Notes: a model not told the origin generated them from the letters alone. Numbered from the stretch's first letter, positions 49,200 to 59,237 are shown. The stretch is DNA of 64,000 nucleotides from SAR202 cluster bacterium (GCA_030752795.1 JASMDM010000071.1:30003-94002); one strand, 5' to 3'. Translations and numbers: made by a program.

Positions 49200-49435
49200 C
49201 CACATCCTTACTGTCTGTTCGCACAACGCAATGGTGTTGTTCCGCATCGTCTCGAACGTTTAGATGCGACGAGACGCCAACAGATTGAGGGGGCCGCCTA
49301 ACTTATTGCGGAGCCTAGCGTATAATCATAAAAGGGACAATGTTTTGCATCCCTGCCACGAACACGACCATCTAATCGGTTCACGCCCTTTCGCCGGAAG
49401 ACCAATGCTTTAACCGTGATCGCCTTGGAGTGCTG

Positions 49436-50581
49436 ATGGAATTCAGAGGATACAAAGGCTATGAATCCGCACCACTGGTGGAGATCCGAAAGCCGCCCAA
49501 TGCGACCAGGACCGTTCTTTGGTCGATGCTGGCGATGGGCATCGCGACCGGATTCGCGCTGGGGTTGATTTTTGCTTCACCGCTTGGATGGACAGGCAAC
49601 GGCGTTTCGACGCTTTACGACCAAGACCAGCTCACGGCGCTTTTCGATGGAGCGGCTCCGGCGGTCGTCGAGATCAACGTCCGACGCGATCGCTCATCCC
49701 GCGGCGCTGCTGTCGAAAGCGGTTCCGGGTTCCTGATTGACCGAGAAGGCCATATCGTCACTAATCAGCACGTCGTCGACGGCGCGGACGATCTGTACGT
49801 CAGGTTCTCGGACGGACGCGAAGTGCTGGCGAGGTCGCTTGGCGCCAGCGCGGCGGACGACCTTGCGGTGCTGAAAGTGGACGCCGCCGAAGTAGCAGGA
49901 ATCGAACCGCTCGTCCTCGCTGACTCTTCGGAAGTCCGACCTGGCGAGCTCGCCGTCGCAATAGGCAGCCCCTTCCGGCAATTCAACTCGATTACCGTTG
50001 GCATCGTCAGCGGGACCGGCCGAGGTCCGACATCGATCTTGCGCAGGCCGATCCCTGACATGATTCAGACCGATGCCGCGTTGAACCCCGGCAACTCGGG
50101 TGGACCGTTGCTCAACGCAGATGGAGATGCGATCGGTGTGGCGTCATCGGTGCGCACGCCCGATCTGGGAAATCCATTGGCCGACTTCAGGATTGGTTTC
50201 GCCGTTCCGTCCAACACCCTGCGGGATCTGCTCCCTCAACTGATGACCGGAGAAGACGTTCGCCGGCCCTGGATCGGGATAGCCGGCGGCGACGTGACGA
50301 AGGAGCTCAGCGACGAACGAGGATTGCCGAGGGGCATCTTGTTGACTCAAGTAGTTGAACCGAGCCCCGCCTCGAAAGCCGGTCTGGACGCGTTTCGGAC
50401 CATAAGCGCGCAGGACCGCGGCGACGTGATCACCGCGATCGACGGCACGCCGGTCGAGTCGATGGAGGACATGGTCAGCTACCTCAACTCCAAATCGCCC
50501 GGCGACCAGATCGAACTCTCCATATTCCGCGACAGGAAAACCATAGAGGTGTCTCTGATCCTGGATCCGTGGCCCGACTAG
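49436..50581 (+). CDS. HtrA/DegP-type serine protease with PDZ domain
   Basis: A 381-residue membrane-anchored protease for misfolded envelope proteins. One N-terminal helix (WSMLAMGIATGFALGLIF, about 32-49) leads to a trypsin-like domain with His in IVTNQHVVDGAD, Asp in ASAADDLAVLKVD and nucleophile Ser in LNPGNSGGPLLN. A single C-terminal PDZ domain follows (RPWIGIAGGDV, ITAIDGTPVESMEDMVSYLN). ATG 49436 follows GGAG; a GTG two codons earlier is less likely. Length is normal for the one-PDZ HtrA type. It is monocistronic, with a strong terminator 62 bases after the stop. Confidence 0.92.
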   Translation: MEFRGYKGYESAPLVEIRKPPNATRTVLWSMLAMGIATGFALGLIFASPLGWTGNGVSTLYDQDQLTALFDGAAPAVVEINVRRDRSSRGAAVESGSGFLIDREGHIVTNQHVVDGADDLYVRFSDGREVLARSLGASAADDLAVLKVDAAEVAGIEPLVLADSSEVRPGELAVAIGSPFRQFNSITVGIVSGTGRGPTSILRRPIPDMIQTDAALNPGNSGGPLLNADGDAIGVASSVRTPDLGNPLADFRIGFAVPSNTLRDLLPQLMTGEDVRRPWIGIAGGDVTKELSDERGLPRGILLTQVVEPSPASKAGLDAFRTISAQDRGDVITAIDGTPVESMEDMVSYLNSKSPGDQIELSIFRDRKTIEVSLILDPWPD

Positions 50582-50642
50582 GAACGCCGGCGCCTCGTCG
50601 ACTGCACCGCCCACGCGGCTCGGCCCAATCTCCCGAGAATCA

Positions 50643-50676
50643 AAAACGACCGGAGTGCCAACGCTCCGGTCGTTTT
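50643..50676. terminator. Bidirectional terminator between htrA and the aminotransferase
   Basis: AAAACGACCGGAG (50643-50655) pairs perfectly with CTCCGGTCGTTTT (50664-50676), followed by CTTT on the plus strand and preceded by A's that give T's on the minus strand. It serves both converging genes. Confidence 0.9.
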
Positions 50677-50702
50677 CTTTGCTGCTCGATTTTCGCCGGT
50701 GG

Positions 50703-52076
50703 CTAGAGAGTCTCCTCCAACTCAGTCAGAACGCTGTCGACGCTTTTGACCAGGTGGTCTACCTCGTCCCTTGTGATGCACAGCGGCGGAGCGAGCGAAA
50801 TAACGTCGCCCGCGCGGCCCATCAGACCGTATTTGTCCATCAACGGATTGATCTTCTTCGGCAGTTCGGCCCCTTTGGGGAATTTCTCTCTCGTGTCGCG
50901 GTCTTTCACGAGCTCGACCGCGCAAAGCAGTCCCATGCCGCCGCGAACGTCGCCGACGATGCGGTGCTCGTAAAGCGTCTGGAGCTGCTCGTAAAGGTAG
51001 TCGCCCATGTCCGCCGAGTTTTGGACCATGCCTTCGCCGATCATGATGTCAAGGTTGGCGTTGCCGGCCGCCGCGGACGCCGGGTTCCCGCCGAACGTGA
51101 GCAAATGCCTGAACACTTTGTCGTCGTCGCCCATGAAGGCTTCAGAGATCTTCTGGCTGGCGACAGCCGCGCCGATGGGCAGATACCCGCTGGTCAGCGC
51201 TTTGGCAACGGTGAAGATGTCCGGCTGGACGTTCCAGTGCTCGGTGGCGAACATCGTGCCAGTCCTGCCAAAACCAGTGATGACTTCGTCGCAGATCATG
51301 ATCACGCCGGTCCGGTCGCAGATCTCGCGGATCGTCGGCCAGTAATCGGGGTGCGGCACGTGAATTCCGGACGCGGCCGATATCGGTTCGCCGATGAACG
51401 CGGCCACCGACAACTCGCCTTCGTGCTGAATGGTGCGCTCGACGTCCCGTGCACACTCCAGGTTGCATCCGCCTTTGTCGGCGCAGTAGACGCACCGGTA
51501 CTCGTCCGGTTGCGCCACGTGGAGGTTGCCTGGCATCAACGGGCCGAAGTTTATCGGCGCTGCGATTCCGCCGCCGCCGAGGCTGGTGCACGCCATCGTT
51601 GCGCCGTGGTAGCTGCCGCGACGGCTTAGCACCTTCCACCGGGTCGGTTCGCCGTTGTTCTTGTGGTAGTTTTTGGCCATCTTCAAAGCCGTCTCGACGG
51701 CCTCGGACCCGCCGCTAACGAAGTAGACACGGGAATCTTTGTCGGGCGCCATCTCGGCCACCCGGGTTGCCAGCCTGGCGGTCGCGGGGCTGACGGTCCC
51801 GCCCGGCGAGTAGGAAATCTCGGTCATCTGCTGATGCACCGCGTCGGCGATTTCCTTTCTGCCATGCCCGATGTTGGTGAGCCACATGCTGGACAGCGTG
51901 TCGACCCAGCGCTTCCCTGAGGCATCCGTTACCCAGATGCCCTGGGCATCGGTAACCACTTTCAGGCCGGTTTCTTCCGACATGTCCCCTGCCGGCCTCG
52001 CATGAGGCCAGAAGTGGTCGGCGGCCATCTGTTTTATCTCTTCCAGTTCCTCGCCTGTGAGTTTTGCAGTTGCCAC
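50703..52076 (-). CDS. Class III PLP-dependent aminotransferase
   Basis: A 457-residue aminotransferase of the omega-amino acid:pyruvate/AGAT II group. Motifs: YFVSGGSEAVETALKMAKNY, RRGSYHGATMACTSLGG, VIMICDEVITGFGRTGTMFA and the PLP Lys in TVAKALTSGYLPIGA, then FRHLLTFGGNPASAAAGNAN. An unusual feature is a four-Cys cluster (RCVYC, GGCNLECARD) near residues 193-207 that could bind metal. No neighbour names the substrate. A NIPSNAP gene and a branched-chain aminotransferase gene follow upstream on the same strand with 66- and 63-base gaps, so the three may form one operon. Confidence 0.86.
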   Translation of the reverse strand: MATAKLTGEELEEIKQMAADHFWPHARPAGDMSEETGLKVVTDAQGIWVTDASGKRWVDTLSSMWLTNIGHGRKEIADAVHQQMTEISYSPGGTVSPATARLATRVAEMAPDKDSRVYFVSGGSEAVETALKMAKNYHKNNGEPTRWKVLSRRGSYHGATMACTSLGGGGIAAPINFGPLMPGNLHVAQPDEYRCVYCADKGGCNLECARDVERTIQHEGELSVAAFIGEPISAASGIHVPHPDYWPTIREICDRTGVIMICDEVITGFGRTGTMFATEHWNVQPDIFTVAKALTSGYLPIGAAVASQKISEAFMGDDDKVFRHLLTFGGNPASAAAGNANLDIMIGEGMVQNSADMGDYLYEQLQTLYEHRIVGDVRGGMGLLCAVELVKDRDTREKFPKGAELPKKINPLMDKYGLMGRAGDVISLAPPLCITRDEVDHLVKSVDSVLTELEETL

Positions 52077-52142
52077 GATTGAGTGCCTCCTGGTTCAAGG
52101 TTGTTTGGGTCGAGTAGGTCCGAATCCCGAATGTCGGACGAT

Positions 52143-52757
52143 CTATTGCATTGGTGAGAATCCGAACGGCGTCAGAATCTTGTTCTCTTGTTGTAACGGC
52201 GTAGCGCTGCCGGGCGGCGGCCAAACCCCGTTTTCGCGTGTCTCAGTCCGAACTCGTGCTCGCTCGTCCAAGCTGCTGTACGCCCAGAGGTGAACCCACA
52301 GGTTCAAGCCACCGATTTCGGAGTACCAGGCTCCGGCCAGTGGCGAGTATTTTTCGCGCTCCTCGATTCGTGCGCCCCATGCCTCAAGCACCTGCGGAAT
52401 GGCGCCTGGGTCGTACTTGTACGTGCGCATCTCGTAGATAGGGCCGATCTTTCGATCGCCGAGCGGAGTCATGAACGGCGCCGGAATGAAGATCTCGGTC
52501 TTCATGTTTTCGACGATGTCATTGTTGTTCGGCGGCCAATTCGGAATTGAACCGGCTTCCGCCCTGACGTCGGCTCGCTGGTTCAGGTCGTCGTAGGGCC
52601 AGACGTGGATGACCTGGTTTAGCGGCCCCACCTCCGTCGTCCAAAATCCGCCAAGCGAGGACAGCTTCAGCCTTGGCGGCAAGCTCTCGGCCATTCGCTC
52701 TTCGAAAACTGGAACGGATCTCGGCTTCAGATCGTACGTACGGAATTCGTAAAACAC
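52143..52757 (-). CDS. NIPSNAP family protein, two-domain
   Basis: A 204-residue protein made of two dimeric alpha/beta-barrel (NIPSNAP) repeats. The first is MFYEFRTYDLKPRSVPVFEE ... LNQVIHVWPYDDLNQRADVR. The second is IYEMRTYKYDPGAIPQVLEA ... LNLWVHLWAYSSLDERARVR. The matching H-x-W-x-Y-x-x-L-x-x-RA-x-VR segments make the duplication plain. The family is widespread in Chloroflexota and often near catabolic genes, but no reaction is established. No signal peptide is seen. Confidence 0.88.
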   Translation of the reverse strand: MFYEFRTYDLKPRSVPVFEERMAESLPPRLKLSSLGGFWTTEVGPLNQVIHVWPYDDLNQRADVRAEAGSIPNWPPNNNDIVENMKTEIFIPAPFMTPLGDRKIGPIYEMRTYKYDPGAIPQVLEAWGARIEEREKYSPLAGAWYSEIGGLNLWVHLWAYSSLDERARVRTETRENGVWPPPGSATPLQQENKILTPFGFSPMQ

Positions 52758-52820
52758 TGTCGGATCCCCCTTAGGTTGCTCGTTTCAAGTCCTGCGTTTT
52801 GTGCGAGGCCGGATGACGGA

Positions 52821-53786
52821 TCAGTAGACGCCGGTAAGCCAGTCTGATCTGTCGCCGACCCTGCCTCTGACCACATCGTGGAAATGCTGTTCCAATCGCG
52901 TGACGACCGTGCCGATCCCGCCGTCGCCGATCTGGTAGCGGTCGATCTCTGATATCGCTTGGCTTTCGGCGCCGGTCCCGCAGATGAACGCCTCGTCCGC
53001 GATGTAGAGTTCAGTGCGGTCCGCCTCGCGTTCGACGACCGGCACGCCGAGCTCGTCCCTCAGAAGCTCGATCACGACATCGCGCGTGATGCTTTCGAGA
53101 ATCCCGGCTGTCAGCGGCGGCGTAATTGCGACGCCGTCACGGACGATGAATATGCACGCGTACGACACCTCGGACACTTTGCCCTGCTGGTTCAGGATGA
53201 TGCCGAAATCATGCCCGTTCAGGCTGACCTCGTCGGCCACGTATCGGTTGTTTTGGTAGTTGGCTATCGCCTTCACCCGCGGCGGCATCACGTTGTCGGA
53301 TATTCGAGTCCAGGAGCTCACACCGCAAGTGATCGTCGATCCCTCGCCCAACACGGACGAAGACTTCCGTGAGAAGATCGAGATTTCGCCCGGCCTGCCG
53401 CTTGCCGGCAAGTAGCCCGGCGTGCCGTCGCCAAAGTATGCGATCGGCTGGATGTAGCAATCTCCGGTGAACTCGTTGGAGCTCACCAGACGGACGATGG
53501 CGGACCTGAGCTCATCGACGGACCATGGCGACGTCATGCGCATCACTTTCATCGAACGCATCAGCCGGGTCAGGTGCGCGTCGAGGTGGAACACGCTTAA
53601 CTGCTCTTCGTCAGCGTTCCAGTAGCCCCGAATGCCTTCGAACACCATCGAAATGGACGACCAACCGAGCATCGTCGCGTGGATGAGCGCTTTGTTCCAA
53701 TCCACCATCTTTCCGGACATCCAGATGTATTTCGCCGGCTCGGCCGGTTGGGCGAAATCGTCCTTTTTGGGCGGTTCGTGAGTCAC
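52821..53786 (-). CDS. ilvE: Branched-chain amino acid aminotransferase
   Basis: A 321-residue fold-type IV PLP enzyme that makes Leu, Ile and Val from their keto acids. Motifs: IHATMLGWSSISMVFEGIRG, the PLP Lys in PPRVKAIANYQNNRYV, GHDFGIILNQQGKVSEVSYA, TAGILESITRDVVIELLRDE and ELYIADEAFICGTGAE. The frame opens at ATG 53837, but GTG 53786 has AGGGGA 9 bases upstream and the first 17 residues are not conserved, so GTG is preferred. D-amino-acid and aminodeoxychorismate lyase relatives are less likely given the EGIRGY and GTGAE forms. Confidence 0.87.
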   Translation of the reverse strand: MTHEPPKKDDFAQPAEPAKYIWMSGKMVDWNKALIHATMLGWSSISMVFEGIRGYWNADEEQLSVFHLDAHLTRLMRSMKVMRMTSPWSVDELRSAIVRLVSSNEFTGDCYIQPIAYFGDGTPGYLPASGRPGEISIFSRKSSSVLGEGSTITCGVSSWTRISDNVMPPRVKAIANYQNNRYVADEVSLNGHDFGIILNQQGKVSEVSYACIFIVRDGVAITPPLTAGILESITRDVVIELLRDELGVPVVEREADRTELYIADEAFICGTGAESQAISEIDRYQIGDGGIGTVVTRLEQHFHDVVRGRVGDRSDWLTGVY

Positions 53787-53952
53787 TCGATTTGGTCCCC
53801 TGTGCGACGCCAAAGTCCGCTCTGGATTGTGATGCATTGCAGACTATCACGCTCCATTCGTTTTGTGAACCGTTGCCGACGCCTGGTAAGTACGCTCTAT
53901 GCACGCCTGCGGCGCTTGTTTGGGGTTGGGCTACGCGATAGGATTAGCTTGA

Positions 53953-55640
53953 TTGCACATTCCGCGTTGGATTAAGCATGAATTGACCTCGCCATTCGAA
54001 TCGATTTCCGAACGAATCCTCCGATCGCATCGGGACTTCTACGCGGCCCTTGCAGCGGCGCTGGGGCTGCACCAATACGACGGCGGGTTGTCGGACCTAT
54101 CGGCTCTATCGATCCGATCGCGTGTCGCGGACGTCGAGGGCCAACGGGCGTCTCCCGAGGCCGTACCCTTCGGATCGCTGAGCGACGACGACCGGTTCGA
54201 TCACGCCGTCCTCGCGGCCAATCTCAAACGGGAATTGCTCGATTACACGGAACTCCGCGTACACGCAACAAATCCCGAGGCGATGCTGTGGCAGATCGAC
54301 CCCAGCCCGTACATCCTTTGAAATTACGCTCCGCTCGAGACGAGGGCGGACGCTCTCGCGAACGCGCTCTCCCAAGTCCCGCGCGTCACCCGCGACTTGG
54401 CGACTCATCTTGCGACAGGCGAAGCCGCCCGACCCGTGCTGGATGCGGCGATAGACTCGTACCAGGGGATGGCCGAGTTCTACGAGCGGGACATCGCCGA
54501 GGCGGTGGCCGAACCCGAGGGACGCCCGCGTACGGCCGCGTCATGGATCAGTGCCAATTGGCAGCGAAGGCGGTCGACGAATTCGTCGAGTCGATGAGAT
54601 CTCTGGCTGCGTCGGCGGACGGGGATTTTGCGATCGGCGCCGATCTGTTCGCCAAGCTGCTCGCGATCTCCGAGATGGTCGACACGCATCTCGATACGTT
54701 GCTCAGGGTGGGCCGGCAAGACTTGGCCCGAAATGAACGGCGGCTTGAGGCCGTTGCGAAGTCCGTCGACCGAGAAGCCAACGTGGGCGCCGTGGTCGCA
54801 TCGGCTGCGTGCCTGCACCCGACCGCGGACAATCTGCTGCCCGAAACCGCCGACTTGCTCGAAGAGATTCGGACGTTCATCTCAGAACACTACTTGATCG
54901 GCTTGCCGACAGAGTTTCGATGCGATGTCGTGAAAACGCCGTCGTTTATGGACTGGTCGTTCGCCGCGATGGACACGCCGGGTCCGTTCGAGACCGATGC
55001 CACGGAGTCCTACTACTACGTGACGCCTCCCCGCGACGAGTGGACCGCTCAACAAAAGGAAGAGTGGCTGACGAGTTACTCGTACGGAATCCTCCGAAGC
55101 ATGTCGGTTCACGAGGCCTATCCGGGCCATTTCGTCCAATACCTGCACTCGCGAGCCGTCGAGTCGTCGGTGCGCAAAACGTTCTGGTCGTACGCCTTCG
55201 CTGAAGGCTGGGCGCATTACGTCGAGGAGGTGATGATCGAGGAAGGGTTCGGCGACCAAGACCCGTTCGCAGAAATCGGCCAGCTTCAAGAAGCGTTGAT
55301 GCGCAACTGTCGCTTGATCTGTGCGATCGAGATGCACGCAAGCTCGATGTCTGTCGACCAGGCCGCCAGGTTCTTCATGGACCACGCTTTCTTAGAAGAG
55401 ACCCCCGCCCAAGCCGAGGCCACGCGCGGCACGTTCGACCCATCATATCTGAAGTACACGCTGGGCAAACTCATGTTCCTCGAGTTGAGAGGCGAAAACA
55501 GACGCCTGAAAGGCGACGATTTCTCCCTGCGCGAGTTTCATGACCGTGCCCTTTCATTTGGCGAGCCGCCGATTCCTTTGCTGCGCGCCCAGATGCTGAA
55601 TCGCGACATCGAAATCCCATTCTCAGACGCCAGGTGTTGA
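53953..55640 (+). pseudogene. DUF885-family peptidase-like gene with nonsense and frameshift
   Basis: The reading starts near TTG 53953/53986 (ISERILRSHRDFYAALAAAL) and reaches PSPYIL, then an in-frame TGA at 54319-54321. The same frame continues with NYAPLETRADALANALSQVP and SYQGMAEFYERDIAEAVAEP, so the TGA is a nonsense change in a longer protein. Near 54,550 the coding frame shifts; the rest (AAKAVDEFVESMRSL, MSVHEAYPGHFVQYLHSRAV with the HEAYPGH metal motif, FAEGWAHYVEEVMIEEGFG) runs to 55640. The whole is about 560 residues, normal for DUF885. The C-terminal 350 residues are intact and might still be made from an internal start. Confidence 0.82.
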
Positions 55641-55643
55641 AAC

Positions 55644-56654
55644 ATGAAAATCTTGATTACCGGTGGGGCCGGATACATCGGCAGCACGATTGGCTCCGCT
55701 CTGGAAGACCGAGGCCACGAGACTGTCGTCCTCGATTCGTTGGTCGTCGGACACCGAGCCCTGGCGCGGAATAGGCCCTTCTACGAAGGCGACATCGCCG
55801 ACGGGCAGCTTCTCGCTCGGATATTCGGTGAACATCCGGACATCGAGTGCGCGGTCCATTGTGCCGCGCTGATCTCGGTCCCCGAGTCGGTCGAGCATCC
55901 GTATGACTACTATGTGAACAACGTCGGCAAAACGCTCGAACTGTTCCGAAACCTGGACGACTTGGGATGCCGCAAACTGGTGTTCAGCTCCTCGGCCTCG
56001 GTGTACGGCGAGGCGCCAGGTTTCCTCGTCGACGAGTCCGCGGCCCTGGCGCCGGAGAGCCCGTACGCTCGAACGAAGATGATAGTCGAGATGCTCATGG
56101 AAGACATGTGCAAAACCGGCGACGTGCGTGGCATATCTCTGAGGTACTTCAACCCGGTCGGAGCGGATCCCGAACTCCGTTCCGGTCCGCACGGCAAGGC
56201 CACTGGTCAAGTTCTGGGCATGCTGGTCGATGTCGCGATGGGACGCAGGCCCGTGTTCAACATCACGGGAACCGACTGGCCGACACGGGACGGAACCGGC
56301 GTTCGCGACTACATCCACGTATGGGATCTGGCGCAGGCACACGTGAAGGCGATCGAGGGGTTTGATCGCGTTTTCGAATTGGCGGGCGACCGCAGCCAAG
56401 GTCACGTCGTGATCAATCTCGGAACTGGTCTGGGCGTCACGGTGAAAGAACTGGTCGACGCATTCGAAAAAGCGATTGGCCACGAAATCGCCAAAGCCGA
56501 CGCGCCGCCACGGCCTGGAGACACGGCGGGCGCCTACGTTAGCGGCGATCTGGCCGAGCGGCTTCTTGGTTGGCGCGCGACTTTGTCAGTGCAACAGGCC
56601 ATCGTCGACGCCCTCAGATGGAGCAAGGTTCGCGAGGAGATTTTGGGCGATTGA
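55644..56654 (+). CDS. galE: UDP-glucose 4-epimerase (SDR family)
   Basis: A 336-residue NAD-dependent epimerase interconverting UDP-glucose and UDP-galactose. The nucleotide motif is GGAGYIGS at residues 7-14, the active-site pair is Ser in VFSSSASVYGE and YxxxK in SPYARTKMIVE, and RYFNPVGADPELRSG and GTGVRDYIHVWDLAQAH are diagnostic for GalE. VINLGTGLGVTVKELVDAFE and RPGDTAGAYVSGDLA complete it. The ATG lies 3 bases after the broken DUF885 gene, so both were once co-transcribed. Closely related sugar epimerases cannot be fully excluded. Confidence 0.9.
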   Translation: MKILITGGAGYIGSTIGSALEDRGHETVVLDSLVVGHRALARNRPFYEGDIADGQLLARIFGEHPDIECAVHCAALISVPESVEHPYDYYVNNVGKTLELFRNLDDLGCRKLVFSSSASVYGEAPGFLVDESAALAPESPYARTKMIVEMLMEDMCKTGDVRGISLRYFNPVGADPELRSGPHGKATGQVLGMLVDVAMGRRPVFNITGTDWPTRDGTGVRDYIHVWDLAQAHVKAIEGFDRVFELAGDRSQGHVVINLGTGLGVTVKELVDAFEKAIGHEIAKADAPPRPGDTAGAYVSGDLAERLLGWRATLSVQQAIVDALRWSKVREEILGD

Positions 56655-56764
56655 ACCCGTATAATCGTAGCGGTTCAGACATCGGCGCCGGCCGCTTCTG
56701 ACGTGTTGGTCCCTGTGATCGTTTTGCGGTTGTTCAGTTAGTCACGACCGACGCCTGACGACGT

Positions 56765-56794
56765 TTGCCGGGCCGAATGTGCGTGTGGTATACT
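56765..56794 (+). promoter_or_regulatory. Sigma-70 promoter of the rpsB operon
   Basis: TTGCCG (56765-56770) and TATACT (56789-56794) are 18 bases apart, giving a leader of about 75 bases before rpsB. The 18-base spacing equals that of the two promoters at 21 kb. Confidence 0.55.
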
Positions 56795-56876
56795 CTCGGC
56801 GGCACGCCAAGAGTGTTGAAGATGCCCTTTTGCAAGTTTCATGAGGGCGATTTAAGTTTCCAGGAAGGGAAGATAT

Positions 56877-57944
56877 ATGGTCGAGACGGCAGTACCTGAA
56901 CGACGGCCTGCTGCGCAAGCAGCCGTGCCCCCACAAGGGCCAATAACAATGAAGTCCTTGCTGGAGGCGGGCGTACACTTCGGACACCAGAAACGACGCT
57001 GGAACCCGAAGATGCGCCAGTTCATCTTTACACACCGAAACGGCATCCACATCATCGACCTTCAGAAAACCCTCTGGATGCTCGAACAAGCTGCTTCGTT
57101 TATCTCCGACAGCGTCGCTTTGGGCGCCAAAGTGTTGCTCGTCGGCACCAAGAAACAAGCACAAGACACGATCATTGCCGAAGCCGAACGCAGTGGATCT
57201 TTCTTTGTATCAACCAGGTGGCTCGGCGGCACACTGACGAATTTCAAGACCATCCAATCGCGCATCGACTACCTGGTCGAACTCGAAACTCGCAAGGCTA
57301 AGGGCGACTTCAGCCGCGTGACCAAAAAGGAATCCCTAAAGCTCGAGCTGGCGATCACTAAGCTGAATCGACACCTGAGCGGCATCAAAGCGATGACCAC
57401 CATGCCGGATTTGCTGTTCGTCATCGACGTCGGCAAGGAGCACATCGCGGTTGCCGAAGCGCGGCGAGTGGGGATCCCGGTTGTGGCGCTCGTCGACTCG
57501 GATTGCGATCCGGATCTGATCGACTACCCCATCCCGGGCAACGACGACGCGATCAGGTCGATCAGATTGGTCACCAACAAGATTGCCGAGGCGATCCTCG
57601 AAGGCCAGCAGCGGCGCGAGGAGATCGAGACGGCGGAAGTTGAGATCGCTCTCGACGATCCTGACGCCGATCTCGAGGTTGTCCCCGAGTCACCTGCTGT
57701 TGCCGTGGTCGCCCCGCCCACGACTGAACCCGAAGCTGTAGCTCCGCCACCGGCCGCCGAGCCGGTCGCGGGTGCACCCGAAGCAGCGCCTCCCGCACCG
57801 GCCCCCGAGCCTGTCGTTGCGGCGCCGGAAGCGGTCGCACCGCCGGTCGCCGAAGCGCCCGAACCTGCGGCGCCTGCTCCCGCGGCTGAACCACCGGCAC
57901 AACCCGAGCCCCCCGCGGCAGAAACACCGCCGGCGGCTCAATAA
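56877..57944 (+). CDS. rpsB: 30S ribosomal protein S2 with a long Pro/Ala/Glu-rich tail
   Basis: A 355-residue S2. The conserved body runs from about residue 22 ([100 protein letters not shown]) to about 250. After that comes about 100 residues rich in Pro, Ala and Glu ([20 protein letters not shown]), unlike the usual 230-260-residue protein. The N-terminus also has about 20 extra residues. ATG 56877 follows GGAAGGGAAG. First gene of the operon; S2 binds late to the 30S platform. The tail is probably disordered and exposed. Confidence 0.95.
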   Translation: MVETAVPERRPAAQAAVPPQGPITMKSLLEAGVHFGHQKRRWNPKMRQFIFTHRNGIHIIDLQKTLWMLEQAASFISDSVALGAKVLLVGTKKQAQDTIIAEAERSGSFFVSTRWLGGTLTNFKTIQSRIDYLVELETRKAKGDFSRVTKKESLKLELAITKLNRHLSGIKAMTTMPDLLFVIDVGKEHIAVAEARRVGIPVVALVDSDCDPDLIDYPIPGNDDAIRSIRLVTNKIAEAILEGQQRREEIETAEVEIALDDPDADLEVVPESPAVAVVAPPTTEPEAVAPPPAAEPVAGAPEAAPPAPAPEPVVAAPEAVAPPVAEAPEPAAPAPAAEPPAQPEPPAAETPPAAQ

Positions 57945-57990
57945 GCATCACGCAGCCTGCTAATCACCGCACAGGAAGCAACAACAAAGC

Positions 57991-58494
57991 ATGCCAATTA
58001 ACATCGATACGATCAAAGCGCTGCGAGACCTGACCAGTGCAGGGATCATGGACTGCAAGAGCGCTCTTGAAGAATCGGATGGCGACATCGCGAAGGCCGA
58101 AGAGATTCTAAGGTCCAAAGGAATCGCATCGGCGATCAAGAAATCCACGAGAGAGACCAACCAGGGCTTGGTTGAATCCTACATTCACAGCGGTGGTCGC
58201 ATCGGCGCAATCGTCGAGGCCAATTGCGAAACCGATTTCGTGGCGCGCACGGACGATTTCAAGGCGCTGGCCCATAACCTAGCGATGCAGGTCGCGGCTA
58301 TGGCTCCGAAGTATGTCGATGTTTCAGACATTCCGGACGGCGACCAAGAAAATGTCGAAGAGGTGTGCCTCCTTCAGCAGCCCTTCATCAAAGACCCGTC
58401 ACTCAGTGTTCAAGATCTCGTTCGAGAGGCAGCCGGCAAGCTCGGAGAGAACGTGCAGGTCCGCCGATTCACGAGATTCGCTCTCGGCGAATGA
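57991..58494 (+). CDS. tsf: Elongation factor Ts (short form)
   Basis: A 167-residue EF-Ts that recycles GDP from EF-Tu. The N-terminal UBA-type domain ([20 protein letters not shown]) and the core TDFVART motif ([20 protein letters not shown]) are clear, ending [14 protein letters not shown]. coli EF-Ts is 283 residues; here the second core subdomain and coiled coil are missing, as in other short bacterial forms. The stop overlaps the pyrH start (ATGA). Confidence 0.94.
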   Translation: MPINIDTIKALRDLTSAGIMDCKSALEESDGDIAKAEEILRSKGIASAIKKSTRETNQGLVESYIHSGGRIGAIVEANCETDFVARTDDFKALAHNLAMQVAAMAPKYVDVSDIPDGDQENVEEVCLLQQPFIKDPSLSVQDLVREAAGKLGENVQVRRFTRFALGE

Positions 58495-59237
58495 GTTCTG
58501 AAGCGGCGGATCCCGAGGCATTTCGCCGCGTTCTTCTGAAGGTCAGCGGCGAATCGCTCAAAGGTGAGCGAGGCTACGGCATCGACCCTGAAGCCGTGAA
58601 TTACATCGCATCTGAGATAAGTTCGGCGGTCGTGCTCGGCGTTGAAATGGGCGTGGTCGTCGGCGGCGGCAACATATGGCGCGGCGCCGAGGCGGAAACC
58701 GAGGGCATGGATCGCGCAACCGCTGACTATGCCGGCATGCTCGCGACCATCATCTGTGCGCTGGCCCTTCAAGATTCACTCGAACGCCACGGCATTACCA
58801 CTAGAACCCAGAGCGCCATCAACGTGTCTCAGATCGCGGAGCCTTACATAAGGCGGCGAGCGATCAGACACCTTGAAAAAGGCAGAGTGGTTCTGTTTGC
58901 CGCCGGAACCGGCAACCCCTACGTTTCGACAGACACTGCCGCTGCTTTGCGGGCCGTCGAGATCGGCGCGAGCATGCTGTTGATGGCCAAACACGATGTC
59001 GACGGCATCTACGACGCGGACCCCCACATACATCCGAACGCCAAGAAATTCGAGTATGTAGGATATTTCGAAGCTCTCGAAAAACGGCTCGGAATAATGG
59101 ATAGCACGGCATTGTCGCTTTGCATGGACAACGATCTCGGCATTAACGTATTCGATCTGTTCAAACCGGGCAATCTTGTCAAGCTCGTGAACGGTGGGAA
59201 ACTTGGCACGTTCGTGGGCGCCGAAAAACCCATTTAG
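58491..59237 (+). CDS. pyrH: UMP kinase
   Basis: A 248-residue bacterial-type uridylate kinase (amino-acid kinase fold) making UDP from UMP and ATP. Motifs: [37 protein letters not shown] loop near residue 55, [40 protein letters not shown] and [19 protein letters not shown] 58491 overlaps the tsf TGA. The [15 protein letters not shown] segment is the family hallmark. Length and motifs are normal. Confidence 0.96.
   Translation: MSSEAADPEAFRRVLLKVSGESLKGERGYGIDPEAVNYIASEISSAVVLGVEMGVVVGGGNIWRGAEAETEGMDRATADYAGMLATIICALALQDSLERHGITTRTQSAINVSQIAEPYIRRRAIRHLEKGRVVLFAAGTGNPYVSTDTAAALRAVEIGASMLLMAKHDVDGIYDADPHIHPNAKKFEYVGYFEALEKRLGIMDSTALSLCMDNDLGINVFDLFKPGNLVKLVNGGKLGTFVGAEKPI

Noticed and set aside
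49321..49326. TATAAT as the promoter of the HtrA gene
   Set aside because: The -10 box is perfect but no -35-like hexamer lies 16-19 bases upstream, so it was not listed as a feature.
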